64,000 bases of DNA from Xanthomonas hyacinthi. GTDB lineage: Bacteria > Pseudomonadota > Gammaproteobacteria > Xanthomonadales > Xanthomonadaceae. The translations under genes were made by a program, and so were the position numbers. Location of the stretch: the NCBI RefSeq assembly GCF_009769165.1, contig NZ_CP043476.1, forward strand, positions 1,612,001 through 1,676,000, in the 5' to 3' direction. Numbering within the stretch: the stretch's first letter is position 1; each line of letters starts with the position of its first letter. This document shows positions 57,743 through 64,000 of the stretch, in pieces. The notes under the pieces are model-generated. The model searched no databases and was not told the origin of the DNA. It was given only the letters and a program-made list of their open reading frames with translations.

Positions 57743-58491
57743 TGGGCGCCGTCGCCTCGCTCCGCGCGCTGGGCCGCGCCGGGCTGTTCTCGATCACCGT
57801 GCTGCGCGGCTCGCTGCCGACCCGCGATTTCCTGGCCGAACTGGTGCGCGAGATCTACAAGGTCGGCGCGCGCTCGCTGCCGATCATCGCCGTCGGCGGC
57901 GCCTTCGTCGGCCTGGTACTGACCCTGCAGGGCTACCGCACGCTGCAGACCTACGGCGCCTCCGATGCGCTGTCCACGCTGCTGGGGCTGTCGCTGTACC
58001 GCGAGCTGGCGCCGGTGCTGACCGCGTTGCTGTTCATCGGCCGCGCCGGCAGCTCGATCGCCGCCGAACTGGGGCTGATGCGCGCCACCGACCAGATCAA
58101 GGCGCTGGAACTGATGGCGATCGACCCGGTGGCCAAGGCGGTGGCGCCGCGCTTCTGGGCGGCGGTGCTGACCGTACCGCTGCTGACCGGCATCTTCTGC
58201 TCGCTGGCGATCAGCGCCAGCTACTTCGAGGCGGTGAGCGTGCTCGGCCTGGACCGCGGCACGTTCTGGTCGGCGCTGTCGAGCAGCGTGGATTTCTGGG
58301 ACGACTTCGGCGTGGCGATGCTGAAGTCGGCGGTGTTCGGCGGCACCGCGGCGCTGGTGGCCGCGTATGTCGGCTTCCATGCCGAGCCGACCATCGAGGG
58401 CACCTCGGTGGCCACCACCCGCGCGGTGGTGAACGCCTCGCTGCTGGTGCTGATGTTCAATTTCGTCTTGTCGGCGCTGCTGTTCCAGTAA
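57742..58491 (+). CDS. mlaE: ABC transporter permease MlaE
   Basis: Inner-membrane permease of the Mla complex. The 249-residue protein shows FVGLVLTLQGYRTLQTYGAS, LYRELAPVLTALLFIGRAGS followed by SIAAELGLMRATDQIKALEL, both family hallmarks, and five to six membrane helices. The start codon overlaps the mlaF stop, and mlaD follows after 99 bp. Confidence 0.96.
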   Translation: MGAVASLRALGRAGLFSITVLRGSLPTRDFLAELVREIYKVGARSLPIIAVGGAFVGLVLTLQGYRTLQTYGASDALSTLLGLSLYRELAPVLTALLFIGRAGSSIAAELGLMRATDQIKALELMAIDPVAKAVAPRFWAAVLTVPLLTGIFCSLAISASYFEAVSVLGLDRGTFWSALSSSVDFWDDFGVAMLKSAVFGGTAALVAAYVGFHAEPTIEGTSVATTRAVVNASLLVLMFNFVLSALLFQ

Positions 58492-58590
58492 GGGACCGCG
58501 CCAACGCCCGCCAGCGCCGGCGGGCGCCGCTGCAACACCGGCCGCGGCACTGTCGCCGCGGCCCAGATGAATCAACAAGGTAGACACCTC

Positions 58591-59145
58591 ATGGCTATCC
58601 GTGGTCCCCGTCTCGAGTTCGCCGTCGGCGCCTTCCTGCTGCTGGGCCTGGCCTCGCTGCTGGTGCTGGCGCTCGCCTCCACCAACCGCCAATGGGGCTT
58701 CGGCGGCGGCCGCTACGAGCTGACCGCGCGCTTCTCGCAGATCGGCCAGCTGCGCCAGCAGGCGCCGGTGAAGATCGGCGGGGTGATCATCGGCCAGGTG
58801 GCGAAGATCGAGCTGGACCCGGCCAAGTTCGACTCGGTGGTGACCCTGGCCATCGACGACCGCTACAAGGACCTGCCGGCGGACACCTCGGCCGGCATCC
58901 TGACCAGCGGCCTGCTCGGCGAAAGCTATGTCGGGCTGCAGCCCGGCGGCGATCCGGACACGCTCAAGCCCGGCCAGGAGATCGCCTTCACCCAGCCGGC
59001 GGTGGACCTGATCCAGCTGGTCGGCAAGTACATGTTCGGCGGCGGCGGCGGCAGCGGCAGCGGCGGTAACGCCGGCGCGACACCCGCTGCCGCATCCTCC
59101 GCGAACACCGCCACTCCTTCTACGGAAACGAAACCCACGCCATGA
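58591..59145 (+). CDS. mlaD: MCE-domain lipid-binding protein MlaD
   Basis: Forms the hexameric periplasmic ring on MlaFE. The 184-residue protein has one N-terminal helix (EFAVGAFLLLGLASLLVLAL) and a single MCE domain with VKIGGVIIGQVAKIELDP and LTSGLLGESYVGLQPGG, then a Gly/Ser/Ala-rich tail. The ATG at 58591 has AAGG 10 bp upstream; an ATG at 58567 would add eight residues. Its stop overlaps the mlaC start. Confidence 0.95.
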   Translation: MAIRGPRLEFAVGAFLLLGLASLLVLALASTNRQWGFGGGRYELTARFSQIGQLRQQAPVKIGGVIIGQVAKIELDPAKFDSVVTLAIDDRYKDLPADTSAGILTSGLLGESYVGLQPGGDPDTLKPGQEIAFTQPAVDLIQLVGKYMFGGGGGSGSGGNAGATPAAASSANTATPSTETKPTP

Positions 59146-59804
59146 CCAACAAACTGCTCTCCGCCGCTCTCGCCGCCGCGCTGGCCGTCGCCGCACCCGC
59201 CGCCGCGCTGGCCCAGGCCGCGCCTGCCGCTGCCGCCCAGCAGGGTTCGGCCAGCAAGGTCGTGCTCGACAACAGCACCCGCATCCTGGCCACGCTGGAA
59301 CAGCGCCGCGCCGAGTTCAAGAGCAACAGCGCCGCGCTCAAGCAGTTCATCGACAGCGAGATGAACAAGTCCTTCGACCGCGACTACGCCGCACGCCTGG
59401 TGCTCGGCGTGCACGGCCGCGGCGCCTCCGATGCCGACGTCAAGCTGTTCGCCGATGCGATGGCCGACAACCTGATGCAGCGCTACGGCACCTCGCTGCT
59501 GACCTTCGAAGGCAAGCCGCAGGTGCGAGTGAAGTCGGAAACCCCGCTGCCGGGCGGCCGCGGCGCCAAGGTGTCCACCGAGCTGCTGCGCAGCGGCGGC
59601 GACCCGATCCCGGTCGATTACCTGGTGCGCAACGTCGGCGGCAGCTGGAAGATCTTCGACGTGATGGTGGAAGGCGTGTCCTACGTGCAGACCTTCCGCA
59701 ACCAGTTCGACACGCCGCTGCGGACCAAGTCGATCCCGCAGGTGGCGGCCGATCTGCGCAACGGCGCGCTGCAGATCGCACCGGCGAGCAACAGTGGCAA
59801 GTGA
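59142..59804 (+). CDS. mlaC: Periplasmic phospholipid carrier MlaC
   Basis: Soluble shuttle between MlaA in the outer membrane and MlaFEDB in the inner membrane. The 220-residue protein has a signal peptide (MTNKLLSAALAAALAVAAPA) and the Ttg2D-like domain with FDRDYAARLVLGVHGRGAS and DYLVRNVGGSWKIFDVMVEG followed by VSYVQTFRNQF. The start overlaps the mlaD stop; the end overlaps mlaB. Confidence 0.95.
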   Translation: MTNKLLSAALAAALAVAAPAAALAQAAPAAAAQQGSASKVVLDNSTRILATLEQRRAEFKSNSAALKQFIDSEMNKSFDRDYAARLVLGVHGRGASDADVKLFADAMADNLMQRYGTSLLTFEGKPQVRVKSETPLPGGRGAKVSTELLRSGGDPIPVDYLVRNVGGSWKIFDVMVEGVSYVQTFRNQFDTPLRTKSIPQVAADLRNGALQIAPASNSGK

Positions 59805-60108
59805 GCCACGCCTGCGTCGCGACGGCGACACGCTCGCGCTGAGCGGCGTGCTCGACCGCGCCGCGGCCACCGCGCTGTGGCCGGCGGCGCTGCCGCTGCT
59901 GGCCGGCGCGCGGGCACTGGATCTGCGCGAGGTTGCACGGGTGGACAGCGCCGGCCTGGCGCTGCTCGCCGAACTGGCCGCACGCCTGCGTGCGCAGGGC
60001 CAGGCCGAGGCCGCCATCCATGGCGCCCCGCCCGGCCTGACCGAATTGAGCGCCGCCTACCGGCTGGCGCCGACCCTGGATTTCCAATCTCCCCCGGCGG
60101 CGAGCTGA
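59794..60108 (+). CDS. mlaB: STAS-domain protein MlaB
   Basis: A cytoplasmic STAS protein that binds MlaF and is needed for the complex. The 104-residue product shows LALSGVLDRAAATALWPAAL, then LDLREVARVDSAGLALLAEL with the conserved DSAG. The GTG start at 59794 overlaps the mlaC end by 11 bp. mlaA follows after 3 bp. Confidence 0.92.
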   Translation: MASEPRLRRDGDTLALSGVLDRAAATALWPAALPLLAGARALDLREVARVDSAGLALLAELAARLRAQGQAEAAIHGAPPGLTELSAAYRLAPTLDFQSPPAAS

Positions 60109-60111
60109 CCC

Positions 60112-61179
60112 ATGAACGTGCTGCGTATCCTCACTTCCCTGGCCCTGGCTGCTGCCCTGGGCGCCTGTGCCGGCGCCCCCAAGCGCACCGCCCCGCCGCC
60201 GGTCGCGGCCGAGGCGCCGGCGCCGCCCGCCGACACCGCCGTTGCCGATAGCAGCGCCGGCGCTGCCATGGACGCGGCTGCGGCCAGCGATGCGCAGGCC
60301 GCAGCACCCGACGCCGGTGCCGCGATGGCCGCACCGGCGAGCGTGCCGCCGAGCGGCGGCGCGGCGACCGCGGCCGAAGACGACTACGCCGCGCTGTACG
60401 GCGGCGACCCGTACAACCCGGTTGCCGATGCGACCCTGCCGGCCGGCGTCGCCGTGCCGCAGAGCTACGATCCGTGGGAGAAGTACAACCGCAAGGTGCA
60501 CAAGTTCAACAACGTGGTCGACCGCACTGTGGCGCGGCCGCTGGCGCGCGCCTACGTCAACGTGGTGCCGCGGCCGATACGGCTGGGCGTGACCAACTTC
60601 TTCGACAACCTCAGCTCGCCGCTGACCATGGTCAACCAGCTGCTGCAGGGCCGTCCGCTGCAGGCCGGGCAGACCCTGGGCCGGTTCGTGATGAACAGTA
60701 CGCTGGGCATCGCCGGCATCTTCGACCCGGCCAGCGACGCCAAGCTGCCGCGGCGCAGCGAGGACTTCGGCCAGACCCTGGGCGCCTGGGGCTGGCGCCG
60801 CTCGCGCTACGTGGAGCTGCCGCTGTTCGGGCCGCGCACGGTGCGCGACGTGTTCGGTCTGGCCGGCGACGCGCCGCTGTCGCCGCTGCGGCAGATCGAG
60901 GAGGACACCGTGCGCATCGGCCTGCAGGGCCTGCAGCTGGTCGATACGCGCGCGCAGCTGCTGTCGCTGGACAGCCTGCGCGATGCAGCGCCCGACGAGT
61001 ACCAGCTGACCCGCGACGCGTGGATGCAGCGCCGCACCTACCAGATCGAAGGCGACCTGCGCAGCCACAACAAGCGCCAGGACAACGACCTGCCCGACTA
61101 TCTGCGCGAGGAAGAAACCAATCCGACCGTCCCGGTGGACGCGATGCCGATCCCGGAGTGGCGCGGCGGCAGCCGCTGA
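60112..61179 (+). CDS. mlaA: Outer-membrane lipoprotein MlaA (VacJ)
   Basis: Removes phospholipids from the outer leaflet and hands them to MlaC. The lipobox LGAC puts the lipid on Cys19. A long Ala/Pro-rich linker (about residues 20-115) is unusual in length. The VacJ domain then reads DPWEKYNRKVHKFNNVVDRT, NFFDNLSSPLTMVNQLLQG, EDFGQTLGAWG and LPLFGPRTVRDVFG. In E. coli mlaA is separate; here it ends the mla operon. A terminator follows. Confidence 0.95.
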   Translation: MNVLRILTSLALAAALGACAGAPKRTAPPPVAAEAPAPPADTAVADSSAGAAMDAAAASDAQAAAPDAGAAMAAPASVPPSGGAATAAEDDYAALYGGDPYNPVADATLPAGVAVPQSYDPWEKYNRKVHKFNNVVDRTVARPLARAYVNVVPRPIRLGVTNFFDNLSSPLTMVNQLLQGRPLQAGQTLGRFVMNSTLGIAGIFDPASDAKLPRRSEDFGQTLGAWGWRRSRYVELPLFGPRTVRDVFGLAGDAPLSPLRQIEEDTVRIGLQGLQLVDTRAQLLSLDSLRDAAPDEYQLTRDAWMQRRTYQIEGDLRSHNKRQDNDLPDYLREEETNPTVPVDAMPIPEWRGGSR

Positions 61180-61204
61180 GCCGCCCGCGTTTCCGGCGAT
61201 ACGC

Positions 61205-61233
61205 AAAAAACCCGGCTTCGGCCGGGTTTTTTT
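61205..61233 (+). terminator. Terminator after mlaA
   Basis: AAAAAACCCGGC-TTCG-GCCGGGTTTTTTT forms a 12-bp stem with a TTCG loop and a T run, 26 bp after the mlaA stop. Confidence 0.92.
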
Positions 61234-61368
61234 GTGGCTGAATCCAGTTCTGCTATTCCCACCGCGGGAGCATCGGGATTCTGAGCGGATATCGCCCCCC
61301 GACTTGCAGCGCGGCGCGTCCGGTGGTCCGGGGTCCGGGGTCCGGGCGACACTATGCCCGCAGCAGGC

Positions 61369-61632
61369 TTTGCTTCTGCCGTTGCTTCTGCCGTTGCTTC
61401 TGCCGTTGCTTCTGCCGTTGCTTCTGCCGTTGCTTCTGCCGTTGCTTCTGCCATTGCTTCTGCCGTTGCTTCTGCCATTGCTTCTGCCGTTGCTTCTGCC
61501 ATTGCTTCTGCCGTTGCTTCTGCCATTGCTTCTGCCGTTGCTTCTGCCATTGCTTCTGCCGTTGCTTCTGCCGTTGCTTCTGCCGTTGCTTCTGCCGTTG
61601 CTTCTGTTGTTGCTTCTGCCGTTGCTTCTGTT
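61369..61632. repeat. Tandem array of 22 copies of a 12-bp unit
   Basis: The unit is GTTGCTTCTGCC. Units 2-7 and 17-19 are identical. In the middle, units 8, 10, 12, 14 and 16 begin with A instead of G, giving a 24-bp higher-order period. The last units have TT for CC. Both strands are open in some frames, as expected for a 12-bp repeat, but no initiation signal supports a protein. Copy number is likely to vary between strains. Confidence 0.95.
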
Positions 61633-61639
61633 GTTGCTT

Positions 61640-62450
61640 TGCTTTTGATTTACCGGGTCCCCTCAGCGCGGCAGGCTCGGCGGGCGAAAACCCGAAGGGC
61701 GGCGCGCAGGATGCGCGACGTTTTTCGTTGGCACATGGATGTGCCATCGAAAAATGCCCGTCGGGCCTGCGGACCTGGAGCGCGAAGCGCGGAAGGCGCG
61801 CTGCGGGGTGTGCTTGACCAGCCTTCGGCTGTGGTAAAGCGCTTCTTTTGGTTACTTTTCTTTGCACAAGCAAAGAAAAGTGACTCGCCGCAAGGCGAAA
61901 GCTGTTGCTCCTGCATAGCGGAATTCTTGTAGGAGCGGCTTCAGCCGCGACTGGTTCTGTCAGGAAAGTGTCGCGGCTGAAGCCGCTCCTACAAAAAGCA
62001 AACGCCGAAGCAAACAAAAGCAACACCAAAGCAAAGGCTTCCGCCCTGGGGCGGGTCACTTTTCTTTGCTCGCGCAAAGAAAAGTAACCAAAAGAAAGCG
62101 CGCCCTGCCTTGCGCCCTCCGCGCTGCGCGCTACGGGTCCGCGGATGCACCGGGGATTCGCGGAAGGGGCTTGTCCGCTACGCGGCCAAGTCCGGGGCAG
62201 TCGCCTCGCGGCGCCAGCCCGCCCGCCGGGGCGAAGCAGTGCTTCGCCTTTTTCCGGCGAGCCCTGCCCCTGCCGCGAACGGCGCACATCCCTGTGCGCC
62301 GCCCTTCGGGTTTTTCCCCGGTCCATCCGCCGCTGCGGAAGGGAACCCGGTAAGTCAAAAACAACAGCAACAGCAACGGCAACAACGGCGACGGCGACGG
62401 CGACGGCGACGCAGCGGACTCGCGCAATCGCGACTCAGCAAGCCAGCCGC
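61640..62450. repeat. Nested inverted repeat with central REP pair
   Basis: The two halves mirror each other in the same layer order: TACCGGGT (61651) and its reverse ACCCGGTA (62345); AACCCGAAGGGCGGCGC (61689) and GCGCCGCCCTTCGGGTT (near 62297); TTTTGGTTACTTTTCTTTGC (61848) and its reverse (near 62075); and the REP units 61927-61951 and 61970-61994 in the centre. The 12-bp array extends the left half outward; the right half ends in a shorter CAACGG/GGCGAC array (62357-62412). No gene is supported inside. Confidence 0.8.
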
Positions 62451-62458
62451 ATAGCGAC

Positions 62459-62482
62459 TGTAGGAGCGGCCTCAGCCGCGAC
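62459..62482 (+). repeat. Single REP unit upstream of gpx end
   Basis: TGTAGGAGCGGCCTCAGCCG followed by CGAC, one base different from the other REP units. It lies alone just outside the nested inverted repeat, 130 bp from the 3' end of gpx. Confidence 0.8.
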
Positions 62483-62611
62483 GAACGGAACGGGGATTTC
62501 CAAAGCTTCCGACGACCTGTCAGGACGCATGGCCCGCGGCCACCGTCGCCCCTCCTACACGCATCCGAATAACCAAGGCATCGACTTGCGGCAGCGAACG
62601 CCGCAAGCCGA

Positions 62612-63154
62612 TTACGCCAGCGCCGTCTCGATCGCCGTGCACAGGCGCGGGTCCTCGGCGGTCACGTCCGGGGCGAAGCGGCCCAGCACCTGGCCGTCGC
62701 GGCCGACCAGGAACTTCTCGAAGTTCCACAGCACGCCCGGCGCCGGATTGGGTTCGATGCCGTAGCCGACCAGCTTCTCGCGCATCGGGCCGTCGCCCTC
62801 GGTCTGCGGCTGCGCGTCGATCAGCGCGCGGTACAGCGGATGCGTCGCCTCGCCGGTGACCGCGATCTTGGCGAACATCGGGAAGGTCACGTCGTAGGTG
62901 AGCTGGCAGAACTGCTGGATCTCCGCCTCGCTGCCCGGCTCCTGGCCCTTGAAGTCGTTGGCCGGGAAACCGAGCACGTCCAGCCCGTCGGCGTGCTTTT
63001 CGCGATACAGCGCTTCCAACCCTTCGTACTGCTTGGTCAGGCCGCACTTGGAGGCGACGTTGACGATCAGCAGCGCCTTGCCGCGATGCTCGGCCAGCGA
63101 TGCGGGCTGGCCGTCGATGGTGGTCAACGGAATGTCGTAGATCGATTGGCGCAT
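62612..63154 (-). CDS. Glutathione peroxidase-like thiol peroxidase
   Basis: A 180-residue thioredoxin-fold peroxidase of the glutathione peroxidase (BtuE-like) family. The catalytic Cys37 lies in NVASKCGLTKQYEGLE and is cysteine rather than selenocysteine. Gln71 in PANDFKGQEPG and the Trp in VLWNFEKFL complete the active site. It reduces peroxides with thioredoxin or glutathione, probably in the cytoplasm, since no signal peptide is seen. It is alone on this strand. Confidence 0.92.
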   Translation of the reverse strand: MRQSIYDIPLTTIDGQPASLAEHRGKALLIVNVASKCGLTKQYEGLEALYREKHADGLDVLGFPANDFKGQEPGSEAEIQQFCQLTYDVTFPMFAKIAVTGEATHPLYRALIDAQPQTEGDGPMREKLVGYGIEPNPAPGVLWNFEKFLVGRDGQVLGRFAPDVTAEDPRLCTAIETALA

Positions 63155-63308
63155 GTGCGGCTCCTGCAACAAGAGGGAATGCAAGCATAGGCGCATGGCA
63201 ACCCGGCGGCTATCGCGCACCGCGTCCGGTCGCCACTTGGTCAGGTTGCGTTGCCCGGGATCTCCCTGCGCCTGCCGCAGGGAGATGCAGGGCCGGGCGC
63301 GACGCCGT

Positions 63309-64000
63309 TCATTCCTGCTCGTCGCGCGCGGAATTCTCGTCCGCATCGACATCGGCATCGGCCATGGGCGGTTCGAGATCCAGCAACGGCGTGAGCTGCG
63401 CATCGGCCAGCGTCTCCACCCCGCGCAGGCGGCGCTCGATGGTGCGGGTCTTGCGGCTGGCATCGCCCAGGCTCTTGCCCACGGTGCTGATCTGCTTTTC
63501 GGCCTTTTCCAGGATCCCGGCGAACTTGCCGAACTCGCTCTTGACCGCCGCCAGCACGCCCCACACCTCGCTGGAGCGCTTCTCGATGGCCAGGGTGCGG
63601 AAGCCCATCTGCAGGCTGTTGAGCAGCGCGGTGACGGTGGTGGGGCCGGCGATGACGATGCGGTGCTCGCGCTGCAGCAGGTCGGCCAGGCCGGGCCGGC
63701 GCAGCGTCTCGGCGTACAGGCCTTCGGTGGGCAGGAACATCACCGCGAAATCGGTGGTGTGCGGCGGTGCGATGTACTTGTCGCTGATCGACTTGGCCTG
63801 CACCCGGATCGCGCGCTCCAGCTGCGCGCCCATCGCCAGCACCTGTTCCGCATCGCCTAGTTCCTGCGCATCGAGCAGCCGCTCGTAGTCCTCGCGCGGG
63901 AACTTGGCATCGATCGGCAGCCACACCGGCGTGTCCTCGTGGCCGCGGCCGGGCAGGCGCACCGCGAAGTCCACCACCTCGTTGCGCTCCGGGCGCACCC
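63309..64000 (-). CDS. rmuC: DNA recombination protein RmuC, 5' end outside the window
   Basis: The C-terminal part of RmuC, a nuclease-fold protein that limits inversion recombination. The visible 230 residues show VWLPIDAKFPREDYERLLDA, with the PD-(D/E)XK-like DAKFP motif, then HTTDFAVMFLPTEGLYAETL and REHRIVIAGPTTVTALLNSL. A coiled segment and an acidic tail end the protein. The start codon lies beyond position 64000. Confidence 0.93.
   Translation of the reverse strand, partial: VRPERNEVVDFAVRLPGRGHEDTPVWLPIDAKFPREDYERLLDAQELGDAEQVLAMGAQLERAIRVQAKSISDKYIAPPHTTDFAVMFLPTEGLYAETLRRPGLADLLQREHRIVIAGPTTVTALLNSLQMGFRTLAIEKRSSEVWGVLAAVKSEFGKFAGILEKAEKQISTVGKSLGDASRKTRTIERRLRGVETLADAQLTPLLDLEPPMADADVDADENSARDEQE

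Noticed and set aside
61369..61632. CRISPR array
   Set aside because: The units are directly adjacent 12-mers with no spacers and no cas genes nearby.
61098..61648. Long Ala/Glu-, Leu- or Cys-rich proteins across the 12-bp array
   Set aside because: Open frames on several strands are a by-product of a stop-free repeat whose length is a multiple of three. No start signals or flanking protein homology support them.

Overview
The window looks like chromosomal DNA of a Xanthomonas or a close relative in the Xanthomonadaceae. The DNA is very GC-rich. Gene content and order (groES-groEL, cutA-dsbD-tlpA-like, aroQ-accB-accC, prmA-DUF3426-fis-purH-purD, speD beside clp, trpG-trpD-trpC beside mlaFEDCB-mlaA) fit that family. 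The product beside speD matches Clp, the Xanthomonas Crp-like regulator. Intergenic DNA carries two repeat families I know from this group: a palindromic GTAGGAGCGGCTTCAGCC-type REP and a GGGAAT(C/G)GGGAAT-type repeat. The species cannot be fixed from the sequence alone. No insertion sequence, integrase or CRISPR array is visible.

Layout. 1-1.6 kb: end of groEL, then groES with an imperfect CIRCE operator. 1.8-7 kb: a secreted multidomain endonuclease, then cutA-dsbD-tlpA-like for periplasmic thiol redox and metal tolerance. 7-10 kb: a flavin/NAD-binding protein and a GST gene broken by a stop codon, divergent from an HxlR regulator. 10-13 kb: aroQ and accB-accC, the biotin carboxylase operon, split by a four-helix-bundle gene between inverted repeats. 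13-21 kb: two membrane-anchored unknowns, prmA, a DUF3426 protein, fis, purH and purD, with decayed genes between them. 21-26 kb: a hybrid histidine kinase with Hpt domain and a REC-GGDEF-EAL protein with a degenerate EAL motif, probably one signalling unit. 26-31 kb: bactofilin, erpA, nudC, ampE and a DUF2752/CD225 pair with a decayed second copy. 31-37 kb: an MFS-acyltransferase fusion, a broken LysR gene, an MFS exporter and a YccS-like protein. 37-46 kb: an iron section with three tandem TonB-dependent receptors (the middle one frameshifted), a Fur-like site, bacterioferritin and Bfd. 46-53 kb: rppH, two tRNAs, rplM-rpsI, coq7, a guanidinium exporter behind a probable guanidine-II riboswitch, speD, clp and a TSUP transporter. 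53-61 kb: trpC, trpD, trpG, then the complete mlaFEDCB-mlaA lipid transport operon. 61-62.6 kb: a gene-free 1.1 kb nested inverted repeat with a 12-bp tandem array. The end holds gpx and the start of rmuC.

Two themes stand out. First, many accessory genes are decaying by small lesions (a nonsense codon, a 1-nt deletion, 8-bp and 11-bp tandem duplications) while neighbouring housekeeping genes are intact. Second, paired inverted repeats sit between cistrons of core operons (groES/groEL, accB/accC, trpC/trpD). In accBC they enclose a complete four-helix-bundle gene, which resembles the way 23S rRNA intervening sequences are built.
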